In this document: in pieces, positions 1-9,260 of the stretch
Position numbering within the stretch: position 1 is the stretch's first letter
Layout of the letters: every line of letters begins with the position of its first letter
NCBI GenBank assembly: GCA_024229515.1
Contig: JAAESI010000277.1
Coordinates: forward strand, 62,001 to 126,000
Reading direction: 5' to 3'
From: Pseudomonadota bacterium
Lineage (GTDB): Bacteria > Myxococcota_A > UBA796 > UBA9615
DNA length: 64,000 nucleotides
Position numbers and translations under genes: made by a program
The notes under the pieces: model-generated
The model's database searches: none
The model's input: the letters and a program-made list of their open reading frames with translations, nothing else
Told to the model about the DNA's origin: nothing

Positions 1-945
1 CAATGCGTCTGCCCCGAGCGGGAGCAGACCGTCAACTGCGGCCACCGCGGCACGGGCAACAGCAGCGCGGAGAACCCGTTCATCGAGAACACCGTCGAGT
101 CGATGATGCAGGCGGAGCTCGAGGGCGCGACGATGGTGGAGATCGACGTGCAGGCCACCAGCGATGGGGACCTCGTGGTCTTCCACGACGACGAGTTGGA
201 CGACCTCACCGACGGCACCGGCTGCGTGACCGAGCTGACCACCGCCGAGCTCCAGGCCCTCACCATCGACGGCGGCGGGACGATCCCCACCCTGCTGGAG
301 GCGCTCGATGCACTCGACGGCGACGTGAACATCGAGCTCAAGGACAGCGACGTCAGCGGCTGCCCCAACCCGCCCGCGGCCGACCTCGCGAGCGCCGTGT
401 TCCAGATCCTGGAGGCGGACATCAAGGAGCGGACGATCATCGTGACGTCGTTCGAGCAGGGGATTCTGAATGCGCTGCGGACGATCTCGGTCGAGGTCTA
501 CCTGGGCCGGATCGCGTTCAGCTCGTCGGTCGCTCCCGAAGCCGCCAACCAGGACATGCACGCGGTCATCAGCCGGTGGGATCAGCTGGACTCCACCGAT
601 CTGGAGGCAACCCACATCCTGAACATGGACCAGGGCATCTACACGGTGAACGACCCGCTGGACCTGCGCACGGCGGTCGACATGGGGGTGGACATGATCA
701 TCACGGACGAGCCGGACGAGCTGGAGGCGATCTTCGCCGAGCTGTGCGCCGACTTCGTGCCCGACCCCGAGTGCGACGAAGGCGACGATGACGACAGCGG
801 CGACGACGACGACAGCAGCGAGGGCGACGGCGACGGCGACGGCTACTCCTGCAGCAGTTCCGTGATCGGCTCGGGAAGCGGCTCGGCGGCGCTGGCCCTC
901 GGCCTGCTCGCCGGGCTCAGGCGACGGCGGCCTTCAGCGCGGTGA
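1..945 (+). CDS. Glycerophosphodiester phosphodiesterase family protein, 5' end outside window, with acidic DDDDS linker and MYXO-CTERM-like tail
   Basis: Frame is open from base 1 (QCVCPEREQTVNCGHRGTGNSSAENPFIENT...MVEIDVQ), with GDPD hallmarks HRG..ENT and E-D-V. C-term is GDDDDSGDDDDSSEGDGDGDGYSC + hydrophobic stretch + RRRR. Confidence 0.85.
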   Translation, partial: QCVCPEREQTVNCGHRGTGNSSAENPFIENTVESMMQAELEGATMVEIDVQATSDGDLVVFHDDELDDLTDGTGCVTELTTAELQALTIDGGGTIPTLLEALDALDGDVNIELKDSDVSGCPNPPAADLASAVFQILEADIKERTIIVTSFEQGILNALRTISVEVYLGRIAFSSSVAPEAANQDMHAVISRWDQLDSTDLEATHILNMDQGIYTVNDPLDLRTAVDMGVDMIITDEPDELEAIFAELCADFVPDPECDEGDDDDSGDDDDSSEGDGDGDGYSCSSSVIGSGSGSAALALGLLAGLRRRRPSAR

Positions 946-1456
946 GGATCGTGTCGGGGTCCGCGTGGTCCCCGGCGTTGTCGTTGGTGTAGGTCCACGG
1001 CACGGAGCCGTCGGGCATCACGATCCAGACGCCGCCCTGCTGCCAGGCGTCCCCCTTGACCCCCTTCTGCTTGTGACCTCCCCGGGCGGCCCGAAGCCCC
1101 TGCGCGGCCGCCTTCGGGCCGAGCGTGCGGAGCCGGCCGCGGAGCATCCCCGCCGCGTCGTACGACTTCCGGCTGGGGTCGGTCCAGGAGCCGTCGAAGT
1201 CGGGCTCGGTGTCTTCCATGAACCAGTTCAGGTGCTGCACGGTGCCGTTGGAGACGACATGCAGGGCGGCGCCGAGGGCGCGGAACTCATCGGCCCGGGG
1301 GCTCAAGCGAGCGACCTGCTCGCGGCAGAACATTCATCCGTAGTGGCGGATCCAGACGAGCACGACGGGCTGGTCGGCCCAGAACGTGCCGAGGGCCACG
1401 GGTGCGCCGTCAGCGCCGAGCACAGTGAGGGGAGCGAGCACGGAAGCGTCGGACAT
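917..1456 (-). CDS. PRXL2/AhpC-TSA family thioredoxin-fold protein; candidate selenoprotein (UxxC) with in-frame TGA at 1334..1336
   Basis: Two ORF pieces are contiguous in one frame: MSDASVLAPLTVLGADGAPVALGTFWADQPVVLVWIRHYG-(TGA)-MFCREQVARLSPRADEFRALGAALHVVS... This matches the PRXL2 layout RHxGCxxCREQ. Total 179 aa with Sec41. Confidence 0.82.
1307..1323 (-). promoter_or_regulatory. Putative bacterial SECIS stem-loop
   Basis: mRNA 3' of the UGA: AUGUUCUGCC-GCGAGC-AGGUC-GCUCGC. Perfect 6-bp stem, 5-nt loop with G in the first two positions, loop starting 16 nt after the UGA. The GGUC core resembles the E. coli fdhF SECIS loop. Confidence 0.75.
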
Positions 1457-1473
1457 GGCGGGCAGCGTACCGA

Positions 1474-2739
1474 TCAGATCGGCACCGCGGGACGGGCGCC
1501 CGCAGCAGGCACGTCGGGGGTGTAGAGGCGTCGCTGCAGCCAGCCGCCGCCGATCAGCAGCAGCACCCCCAGCACCGCCCCCGCAGCCGCGCCAAACCCG
1601 CCCGGTAGGAACGCCTCGGACGGCAGACGCTCGACCCCAAACGGCGCCCACCAGCGGTGCAAGACGACCTCGCCGCCGAGGAACAGCGCGATCATGGGTG
1701 TGACCGCCCGCCAGTGCAGGTCCGCCCCGATCCGGCTGATCAGCACCGGCCCCACCAGCACCTCGCCCGCGGCCCACACCGCCATGGCGGCCCCCAGCAG
1801 CAGCCCCTCGCGGCGCACCCCCTCGAAGCAGCAGGCACCGAGCCCCGCGGCGATCAGAATGAGCCCGACTCCGATCAGGCGGCCCGAGCTGACGTTGCGG
1901 CGGGACATCGCCAACAGCACCGCCCCGGCAGCCGCCATGCCCCCCAGCCAGACGACCAACGAGGGGTTGACGTACGACCAGCCCTCGTAGGCCAGGGGAG
2001 CCGGGGAGAGGATCCGAAGGGAGTCGTCCAGGGCGCCGTAGGCGGTCGTGATCGCCGCCCACGGGCCCAGCAGCAGCAGGACCCACAAACCGGTGACGGC
2101 GAACACGCCAGGGTCCCACCGCAGGGTCGGCTCGCGCTCCCGAGTCGAGGCGGCGGGCCGGGACGCGAGCACGCTCATCAACAGCAGCAACGACAACACG
2201 GCGGCGAGGAGGGCCGCCACCAGCGACACCCACGCAAACGCCGGGGAGCCGCGGAGGGGCATGAACTGATCGAACCCCACCCGGGCGGCAATTCCCGCCA
2301 GGTTCATGGAGACCCACATCAGCAAGACCAGGCCGAGGCGGCTTGCCTCGTGAGGGCGGGCAAACGCCACCACCGCCGCCGCCCACAGCGCCGGCCGAAC
2401 CATCCCCTCGCTGATCGACAGCAACCCGATCGCGGGGGTCGCAAACGTGGACGGGGGCGCAACCACCAGCAGCGTGATTGCGGCCGTGACCCCCGCGGTG
2501 CCGAGCAACAGGGCACCCCAGGGTCCGACGCCGATCGCGACGACGGCTCCGAGGATCATCCCCAGGACGACCCCCCAGTCCTGGAGCTCCGCCAGCCAGC
2601 CGTACTGCCGAGTCGAGTAGCCCAGGGCGTAGAACAGCGTGTCGTTGACCGCTGGGATGATGAACAGTCACGCGATCCGCTCGAAGAAGATGAGCGCGGG
2701 CAGCAGCAGCAGCGCCGCCCACCGGCGGGTGGGCTCCAT
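1474..2739 (-). pseudogene. MFS/POT-like transporter, paralogue of the adjacent gene, interrupted by in-frame TGA at 2668..2670
   Basis: Reading through: MEPTRRWAALLLLPALIFFERIA-*-LFIIPAVNDTLFYALGYSTRQYGWLAELQDWGVVLGMILGAVVAIGVGPWGALLLG...LYTPDVPAAGARPAVPI. Parallels the neighbour MTPGRRWAAVLLLALIVFCERFAWYG...LYLPDRPDEGARSALPI. Confidence 0.65.
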
Positions 2740-2755
2740 CGGCCCATCGTAGCGG

Positions 2756-4021
2756 TCAGATCGGCAGCGCCGACCGGGCGCCTTCGTCGGGACGATCGGG
2801 GAGGTACAGCGCGCGCCGGATCCGCCCCCCCAGCACCAACAGGGCCAGCCCGAGGACCACGGCCACGGCGGCTCCGACCTGGGGCACGCGGAACGAGAAG
2901 CCGTCTGCAGCGGCGGGGTGGAACCAGGTGTCGATCGACAGGCGGACCAGGCTGATCGCCACCATCCACAGCGCGAGCACCCCGGTGACCGCGCGCCAGT
3001 GCAGGCCCCCGCCGATCCGGGCCAGCAACCCGGCCCCCGCGAGCACCTCGCCCATCGACAACAGCGCAATCGCACCCAGGAGCACCACGCCGTTGCCGCG
3101 CACCGCCTCGAAGCTGACCGCCATCGCCCCGAATGCCAGGAGCAGCATCCCGACGCCGACGACGCGCACGCCGTTGAGGTTCTTGCCCAGCAGGGCGGTG
3201 AGGGCGAACACCGCGGCGGCCAACCAGGTGCCCCAGACGACGAACGCGGGGTTCACGCTCATCCAGTGTTCGAACGACAAGGGGGCGGGGGTGGTGACCA
3301 TCAAGCTGCCCCACAGCGGGGAGTAGATGCTCATCGTGGCCCCCCACGGAACCGCGGCGGCCGCCAGGAGGGCGCAGGCCGCCACGAACACCGGCCGATC
3401 CCAGTGCGCCGTCGGCTCGGCGGCACGCTGCTCCTGGGTCGGGGCGGCGGCGAGCGTGCCCAGAACCAGCAGCACGGAGAGGCCCGCACCGGCCCCGCAG
3501 AGGGCGGCGGCGGTTCCGAAGACCCAGTCCCCCGTGGGGCCGTAGCTGCCAAAGGCGCGCGGCAGGAACGCGAGGAAGCCGGCCAGGTTCATCGCCCCCC
3601 ACAGGGCGCAGCAGCTGGCCAGGCGAAGCGCCTCGTGGGGCCGGGCGAAGACGACGATGACGGCCGCGAACACCGCCGGACGGGTGACCCCCGCCCCAAA
3701 CCCCACGGCGTGAGCCGCCGCCACGTAGACATCGGAGGGGCCGACCATCAACGCCGCATAGCCGCCGGCCATCACCAACGAACCCACAAGGAGCACGCCC
3801 CACGGCCCCGCCGCGGTCGCCGCAACACCCGCTACGAGCGTGCCCCCGAGCCCGAACCAGCGATCGGCCTCGACGAACACGGAGCGTTCGGCGGAGCTGA
3901 AGGAGAGCTCCTGGTACAGGCCGCTGATCAGATCGGGGCGGGCCCCGTACCAGGCGAAGCGCTCGCAAAACACGATCAGGGCGAGCAGCAGGACCGCCGC
4001 CCAGCGGCGCCCCGGAGTCAC
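2756..4021 (-). CDS. MFS/POT-like multi-spanning transporter
   Basis: 421 aa, many TM segments, N-terminal CERFAWYG motif reminiscent of POT-family ERFxxYG. Confidence 0.7.
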   Translation of the reverse strand: MTPGRRWAAVLLLALIVFCERFAWYGARPDLISGLYQELSFSSAERSVFVEADRWFGLGGTLVAGVAATAAGPWGVLLVGSLVMAGGYAALMVGPSDVYVAAAHAVGFGAGVTRPAVFAAVIVVFARPHEALRLASCCALWGAMNLAGFLAFLPRAFGSYGPTGDWVFGTAAALCGAGAGLSVLLVLGTLAAAPTQEQRAAEPTAHWDRPVFVAACALLAAAAVPWGATMSIYSPLWGSLMVTTPAPLSFEHWMSVNPAFVVWGTWLAAAVFALTALLGKNLNGVRVVGVGMLLLAFGAMAVSFEAVRGNGVVLLGAIALLSMGEVLAGAGLLARIGGGLHWRAVTGVLALWMVAISLVRLSIDTWFHPAAADGFSFRVPQVGAAVAVVLGLALLVLGGRIRRALYLPDRPDEGARSALPI

Positions 4022-4022
4022 C

Positions 4023-4892
4023 TCAGGCGCTCCCGCCGACGCCCAGGATCGCTCGCGCCTCGTCGGCGGTGGCAGGCTCGCGGCCGGCGTCGCGCACGCA
4101 CTTCACCAGCGCCTCGATGAGCGCGCCGTTGTTGTCCGCCTTGGTGCCGTCGGGGAGGTAGAAGGTGTCCTCCAGGCCGGTGCGCACGTGGCCCCCCTGC
4201 TCGGCGCACGCGCGGTGCACGTCCCACACCTCGGTGCGGCCGATGACGATGGCCTGCCAGTGGGTGCCGTCGGACAGCTCGTTCACGAGCAGCGGAAGCC
4301 ACTCGGCCTTGGCGGGCATGCCGGAGGCGACGCCCATCACGAGGCTCACGTGCGTGGGCGGCTTGAGCAGCCCCACCGACTCGAACATCGGGATGCTCCG
4401 CACGATGCCGGTGTCGAAGCACTCGCACTCGGGGACGATGCCCAGCTCGTCCATCTTCGTGATGAAGCGGCTGACCTTGTCCACGGGGTTGTCGAACAGC
4501 ATCGGGGGCCACGCCCAGGAGCCGTTCTTGCGCGTCTTGAGGTAGTTCAGCGAGCCGCTGTTGAGCGCCGCGACCTCCGGCCTGACCCGCTCGAGGCAGG
4601 CCACGGGGCCGCTGATGTCGTTGCCGAACACGCCCGTGGACATGTTGATCAGGATCTCCGGGCAGCGCTCGCGGATCGCGTCGCAGATCGTCTCCACGAC
4701 GTCGGGATCCCAGGTCGGGAAGGCGCCCCGGCCGGGCTCCTGCATGCGGAAGTGGCAGTGCACCACGGAGGCGCCGGCGTTCCACGCCTGCTCGGCGGCG
4801 TCCGCCATCTGTGTGGGGGTGACGGGAACGGGAAACCGCTCGGGGTCGGTGAGCACCCCGGTCAGCGCACAGGTAACAACAGCCTTGTCCAT
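4023..4892 (-). CDS. BKACE family (DUF849, 3-keto-5-aminohexanoate cleavage enzyme-like)
   Basis: MDKAVVTCALTGVLTDPERFPVPVTPTQMADAAEQAWNAGASVVHCHFR...; N-terminus and VHCH resemble the Kce/BKACE family. Confidence 0.88.
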   Translation of the reverse strand: MDKAVVTCALTGVLTDPERFPVPVTPTQMADAAEQAWNAGASVVHCHFRMQEPGRGAFPTWDPDVVETICDAIRERCPEILINMSTGVFGNDISGPVACLERVRPEVAALNSGSLNYLKTRKNGSWAWPPMLFDNPVDKVSRFITKMDELGIVPECECFDTGIVRSIPMFESVGLLKPPTHVSLVMGVASGMPAKAEWLPLLVNELSDGTHWQAIVIGRTEVWDVHRACAEQGGHVRTGLEDTFYLPDGTKADNNGALIEALVKCVRDAGREPATADEARAILGVGGSA

Positions 4893-4929
4893 GGACGGAT
4901 GGTACATTCGCCGCCCTTCAGGAGAAGCC

Positions 4930-6306
4930 ATGGCGGTCCAGGAAATCCCGAAAATTCACGCCGACCTCAACGCCACGTTCCGCACGGGCAAGACCAAGCC
5001 CATGGCGTGGCGGCGAGCCCAGCTCAAGGCGCTCAAGAAGCTCCACCTGGAGAACGAACAGGCGCTGTGTCAGGCGCTGAAGGCCGACCTCGGCAAGAGC
5101 GATTTCGAAGGCTGGGGGGCGGAGATCCTCGTCACCTGCAACGAGATCGACCACACACTGCAGCACATGAACGAATGGGCCCGCCCGGAGCGCATTCCGA
5201 CCCCCGTAGCGGTGCAGCCGGCGAGCTCCGAGATCCGACGGGATCCGCTGGGCACGGTGCTGATCATCGCGCCCTGGAACTACCCCTTGCAGCTCTGCCT
5301 CGCGCCGCTGGTGCCCGCGCTGGCGGCCGGCAACTGCGCGGTCCTGAAGCCGTCCGAGCTGGCCCCCGCGACCTCCAAGATCATCGCCAAGCTCGTGCCC
5401 AAGTACCTCGACCCCGACGCGATCGCGGTGGTCGAAGGCGGCGTGCCGACGTCCACGGAGCTGCTCGAGCACAAGTGGGACCACATCCTGTTCACCGGCG
5501 GCGGCAACGTCGGTCGCATCGTGATGGCGGCGGCGGCGAAGCACCTCACTCCGGTGACCCTGGAGCTGGGCGGCAAGAGCCCCTGCATCGTCGGCAAGAA
5601 GACGAAGATCGGCCAGGCGGCGCGCCGCATCATCTGGGGCAAGGTCTACAACGCCGGCCAGACCTGCATCGCCCCGGACTACATCCTGGTCCACAGCAGC
5701 CGCAAGGATGAGCTGATGGCCGCCTTCGAGCGGGCGCTGAAGCGGTTCCACGGGGACGACGCGCAGAAGTCGGCCGACTACGGCCGCATCATCAACGAGC
5801 GGCACTTCGACCGGCTCGTCGGCCTGCTCGGCGACCACAAGGTGCTCTTCGGCGGCACGCACGACCGCGACGACAAGTTCATCGCGCCGACCATCCTCGA
5901 CGCGCCCGATCTGGACAGCCCCGTGATGACGGAGGAGATCTTCGGTCCCCTCCTTCCGGTCCACACCTACGAGACGATGGACGAGGCGATCAAGTTCGTG
6001 AACGATCGGGACAAGCCGCTGGCGCTGTACCTCTTCAGCACGGACGCCAAGGAGCGCGAGCGGGTGCTGAACGAGACCAGCTCGGGCGGCGTCTGCGTGA
6101 ACCAGACGATCCTCCACTACATCGTGAACGACGGCCCGTTCGGCGGCGTCGGCCCCAGCGGCATGGGCGCGTACCATGGCAAGTGGGGGTTCGAGACGTT
6201 CAGCCACCGCAAGACGGTGATGACGCGGACCACGCTGGTGGACCCCGACATCCTCTACCCGCCCTACTCCGAGACCAAAAAGAAGTGGACGCGCCGCCTG
6301 GCCTAG
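4930..6306 (+). CDS. Aldehyde dehydrogenase family protein (class 3 / fatty aldehyde dehydrogenase-like)
   Basis: MAVQEIPKIHADLNATFRTGKTKPMAWRRAQLKAL...IIAPWNYPLQLCLAPL...LELGGKSPCIVG...YNAGQTCIAPDY. Confidence 0.95.
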   Translation: MAVQEIPKIHADLNATFRTGKTKPMAWRRAQLKALKKLHLENEQALCQALKADLGKSDFEGWGAEILVTCNEIDHTLQHMNEWARPERIPTPVAVQPASSEIRRDPLGTVLIIAPWNYPLQLCLAPLVPALAAGNCAVLKPSELAPATSKIIAKLVPKYLDPDAIAVVEGGVPTSTELLEHKWDHILFTGGGNVGRIVMAAAAKHLTPVTLELGGKSPCIVGKKTKIGQAARRIIWGKVYNAGQTCIAPDYILVHSSRKDELMAAFERALKRFHGDDAQKSADYGRIINERHFDRLVGLLGDHKVLFGGTHDRDDKFIAPTILDAPDLDSPVMTEEIFGPLLPVHTYETMDEAIKFVNDRDKPLALYLFSTDAKERERVLNETSSGGVCVNQTILHYIVNDGPFGGVGPSGMGAYHGKWGFETFSHRKTVMTRTTLVDPDILYPPYSETKKKWTRRLA

Positions 6307-6309
6307 CGC

Positions 6310-7113
6310 CTAGTCGGCGATCTCGGCGGCGATGTATTCGTCGGTCGCCTCGAACAGGGCGTCCAGCGATCCCTGAACCAACGCGCGGATCAGGACCGGG
6401 TCGTCGCTGAGCGAGTTCTCCGACCAGTTCGCCTGCAGGCGCATGGGGCCGTCCTCGGTCTCCAGCCAGATGTCGACCGCGTACGACTGGTAGATGTAGG
6501 TGTTGCCCGCTTCGCCGATGAACACCTCCGGTGTCCAGACCTTGGCGACCATCGCGTGCCGGCCGGTCGAGCGCCCGCGGTCGTCGACTACGTCGACCCA
6601 GCGGAAGTGCTTGTACATGTCGATCCAGGCCGTGTAGGCGGCGTTCGACTTGAGGACGCGGTTGATCGTGTGCAGCGAATCGCAGTCCGCCGTCGGCATG
6701 CACGCCGGGTTCGTCGGCTCCAGGAACGTACGCTCGTACTCGTCCGAGCTGGGCTCCGCCGGAGACTGATCGACCCGGGTCGCCAGCTGGGCGTGCAGCT
6801 CCGGCTCCCAGTCCGACCACGCGCCGATAGCGACGCCGACCATGTTCTCCAGGATCACGTCCTCCGGGAGGTCGTCACCCTCGGTGTCCGTCGCGTCCAG
6901 CGGCGAGATCTCGAAGGAGCGGTCCACCTTCTTCCCGTCGAGGTCCAGCTCGCCCAGGTTCTCCTCGAACGATCGGATCCCCGCCTCCATCACGCGGTGG
7001 TCCTCGTTGTCCCACTCCCGGAAGAGGTAGCGGGACAGCTCATCCAGATCACCCGGGGCTTCGGGCACGGTGCAGGCCGAGAGCAGCATGGCGAGGACGA
7101 CAAGAAGGCGCAT
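6310..7113 (-). CDS. Hypothetical lipoprotein
   Basis: 267 aa, lipobox MRLLVVLAMLLSAC, no recognised domain. Confidence 0.7.
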   Translation of the reverse strand: MRLLVVLAMLLSACTVPEAPGDLDELSRYLFREWDNEDHRVMEAGIRSFEENLGELDLDGKKVDRSFEISPLDATDTEGDDLPEDVILENMVGVAIGAWSDWEPELHAQLATRVDQSPAEPSSDEYERTFLEPTNPACMPTADCDSLHTINRVLKSNAAYTAWIDMYKHFRWVDVVDDRGRSTGRHAMVAKVWTPEVFIGEAGNTYIYQSYAVDIWLETEDGPMRLQANWSENSLSDDPVLIRALVQGSLDALFEATDEYIAAEIAD

Positions 7114-7119
7114 CGAGCT

Positions 7120-8691
7120 CTATCTACCCGATTCCGGCCCCGATGCATCGGGGATTCTCGACATCGCCCGCTCCGCCAACGCCGTGATCGTCAACGAGGG
7201 GTTCACCCCCGGGTTCGCGCTGACCGCCGAGCCGTCGATGACGTAGAGGCCGTCGTAGCCGTGGACCTTGTGGTCGGCGTCGATGACCCCGTCCTCGGCG
7301 GTCGCCCCCATGCACGCACCGCCCAGGATGTGGGCCGTGCTCGGCACCCCCAGGAACAGCTCCGTGAGCAGCGACATCGGCACCCCCTTCACCTTCTCGG
7401 TGAAGCGCAGGAGCAGATCCGTGGCCTCCTTCATGAACGCCTGCGGCGCCTCCTTGGGGTCGTCCACCTTCGTCACCAGGCCGCTGGTGAAGCCGGCGCG
7501 CCAGTCGCGCCCCATCCGCACCGACAGCGTCCCCTCCAAGGTCCGCATGTACAGCAGGATCTGGCTCGATTTGGCCCAGTCGCGCACGAAGAACGCCCGC
7601 GTCCACCGCACCGGCTGACGGAGGAAGCCGAACAACGTCTGCCCCAGGCGGGTCACCACGTTGCTCCCCGGGGCGTGCGGCAGCGTGAGCGTGCGGAAGA
7701 AGCCCGAGCCCGCCGCGTAGCGCACCGGCTCGATGTGGCTGTGGTCGTCGGTGTGCAGGATCGACGTGATCGCCACGCCCTTGCTGAAGTCCTCCTTGCC
7801 GCCGGGGACCACAACGCCGAACAGCGCCTCGGAGTTGGTCCGTACGAAGTCGCCGAGCCGGTCGCTCAGCCCCGGCAGCCCCTTCGGGTCCGCCTTCATC
7901 TTCAGCAGCAGCGGCATCGTGCCCATGACCCCGCCGGCGAACACGACCCGCTCGGTCTCCAGCACGCCCTGGCTCGTCTCGACGACGTAGCCCGACTCGG
8001 CCTGCCGCACCGCCGTCACCTCGGTGTCCGGCCGCACCTCCACCCCCAGCCCCTCGGCAAGGTAGAGGTAGTTGCGATCGAGGGTGTTCTTGGCGCCCAC
8101 CCGGCAGCCGGTCATGCAGGCGCCGCAGTGGTTGCAGCCGACCCGGTCGGGCCCCTTGCCGTCGAAGTAGGGGTCCGGGACGGTCTTGTCGGCCTCCCCG
8201 AAGAACACCGCCACGTCCGTGGGGTGGTGCTGGCCCTCGCGACCCAGGTCCTTCGCGATCTCCGCGAGCACCTCGTCCCCGCGGGTCCACGACGGGTTCT
8301 TCGCCGCCCCCAGCATCTGCTTGGCGGTGGCGTAGTGCGGCTTCAGCTCGCCCTTCCAGTCGGCGAGGCTCCCCCAGGAGGGGGCCTGGAAGAAGTCGTC
8401 GTTGGGCTCCGGCAGCGTGTTGGCGTAGACCAACGAGCCCCCCCCGACGCCGACCCCGTGCAGCACCGTGACGTGCCTGAGGAACGACATCTGGAAGAAC
8501 CCCTTGAGCCCCAGGCTCGGCTTCCACATCCACTTGCGGAGGCGCCAGTTGGACTTGGGGAAGTCCTCCGGCTTCCACCGCCGGCCCTTCTCCACCACGC
8601 AGACGCGGTACCCCTTCTGGGCCAGGCGGAAGGCGCTGACGCTCCCCCCGAAGCCCGAACCGACGATCACGAAGTCCCAGCGGTCGCTCAT
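7120..8691 (-). CDS. GMC-type FAD-dependent oxidoreductase (cholesterol-oxidase-like)
   Basis: MSDRWDFVIVGSGFGGSVSAFRLAQKGYRVCVVEKGRRW...VGVGGGSLVYANTL...LGGACMGAT...YVIDGSAVSANPGVNPSLTITALAERAM. Confidence 0.9.
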   Translation of the reverse strand: MSDRWDFVIVGSGFGGSVSAFRLAQKGYRVCVVEKGRRWKPEDFPKSNWRLRKWMWKPSLGLKGFFQMSFLRHVTVLHGVGVGGGSLVYANTLPEPNDDFFQAPSWGSLADWKGELKPHYATAKQMLGAAKNPSWTRGDEVLAEIAKDLGREGQHHPTDVAVFFGEADKTVPDPYFDGKGPDRVGCNHCGACMTGCRVGAKNTLDRNYLYLAEGLGVEVRPDTEVTAVRQAESGYVVETSQGVLETERVVFAGGVMGTMPLLLKMKADPKGLPGLSDRLGDFVRTNSEALFGVVVPGGKEDFSKGVAITSILHTDDHSHIEPVRYAAGSGFFRTLTLPHAPGSNVVTRLGQTLFGFLRQPVRWTRAFFVRDWAKSSQILLYMRTLEGTLSVRMGRDWRAGFTSGLVTKVDDPKEAPQAFMKEATDLLLRFTEKVKGVPMSLLTELFLGVPSTAHILGGACMGATAEDGVIDADHKVHGYDGLYVIDGSAVSANPGVNPSLTITALAERAMSRIPDASGPESGR

Positions 8692-9260
8692 CGACGTGCC
8701 TTCCTGCGGGCGGCCTTGCGCCCCTGCTTGAGCTTGTAGCGACGAACCGCCTCGGCCAGCCCCGCCACCGCGGCGTCGTCGGCACCCATGCGGGACAACG
8801 CCTGGTCCAGTTCCATCAGGTACTCGACGTTCGACCCCGACGGGCCCTCGGACTCCAGGATCTGCGCGACCATCTCGCCCAGCGGCGCCCGCCCGAGCCA
8901 GTTCGGGTTGGTGGGGCCGCCGATCCAGACGATGACCCCCTCGATCTCCCGCTCGTCCCAGGTCGTGGCCATGACCACGTGGCGGGAGTAGCCGCCCTGC
9001 TCGCGGCGGTCGAGGTGGGCGAGCACCTCTTCATCGACTTTGTAGACGCGGCCCCAGCAGCGGGCGCCGGCCTCCTCCACCAGCGTGGCGACGCGGCCGG
9101 GCGCTCCGGGAACGCCCCGGTGGTCGGTCGAGCCCTGCCAGAATTGGCGGCTCCATCCCTCGATCCAGGCGTCCTTGGAGGCCTGGTAGGGGAAGTCGGG
9201 ACGCCAGATCAACGAGCCGTAGCCGAAGACCCAGGCGGTGGGACTGGTAGAAGGGGGCAT
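8688..9260 (-). CDS. Gamma-glutamylcyclotransferase, ChaC-like
   Basis: WVFGYGSLIWRPDFPYQASKDAWIEGWSRQFWQGSTDHRGVPGAPGRVATL; 4-bp overlap with downstream GMC gene. Confidence 0.9.
   Translation of the reverse strand: MPPSTSPTAWVFGYGSLIWRPDFPYQASKDAWIEGWSRQFWQGSTDHRGVPGAPGRVATLVEEAGARCWGRVYKVDEEVLAHLDRREQGGYSRHVVMATTWDEREIEGVIVWIGGPTNPNWLGRAPLGEMVAQILESEGPSGSNVEYLMELDQALSRMGADDAAVAGLAEAVRRYKLKQGRKAARRKARR

Noticed and set aside
2668-2670. In-frame TGA in the MFS/POT-like gene as a second selenocysteine site
   Set aside because: Paralogue has Trp here, not Cys; only a weak 4-bp stem with a 10-nt loop could be drawn downstream; no redox motif.
1657-4120. Long plus-strand ORFs opposite the transporter genes
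   Set aside because: Antisense GC-rich artefacts; the minus strand encodes coherent membrane proteins.
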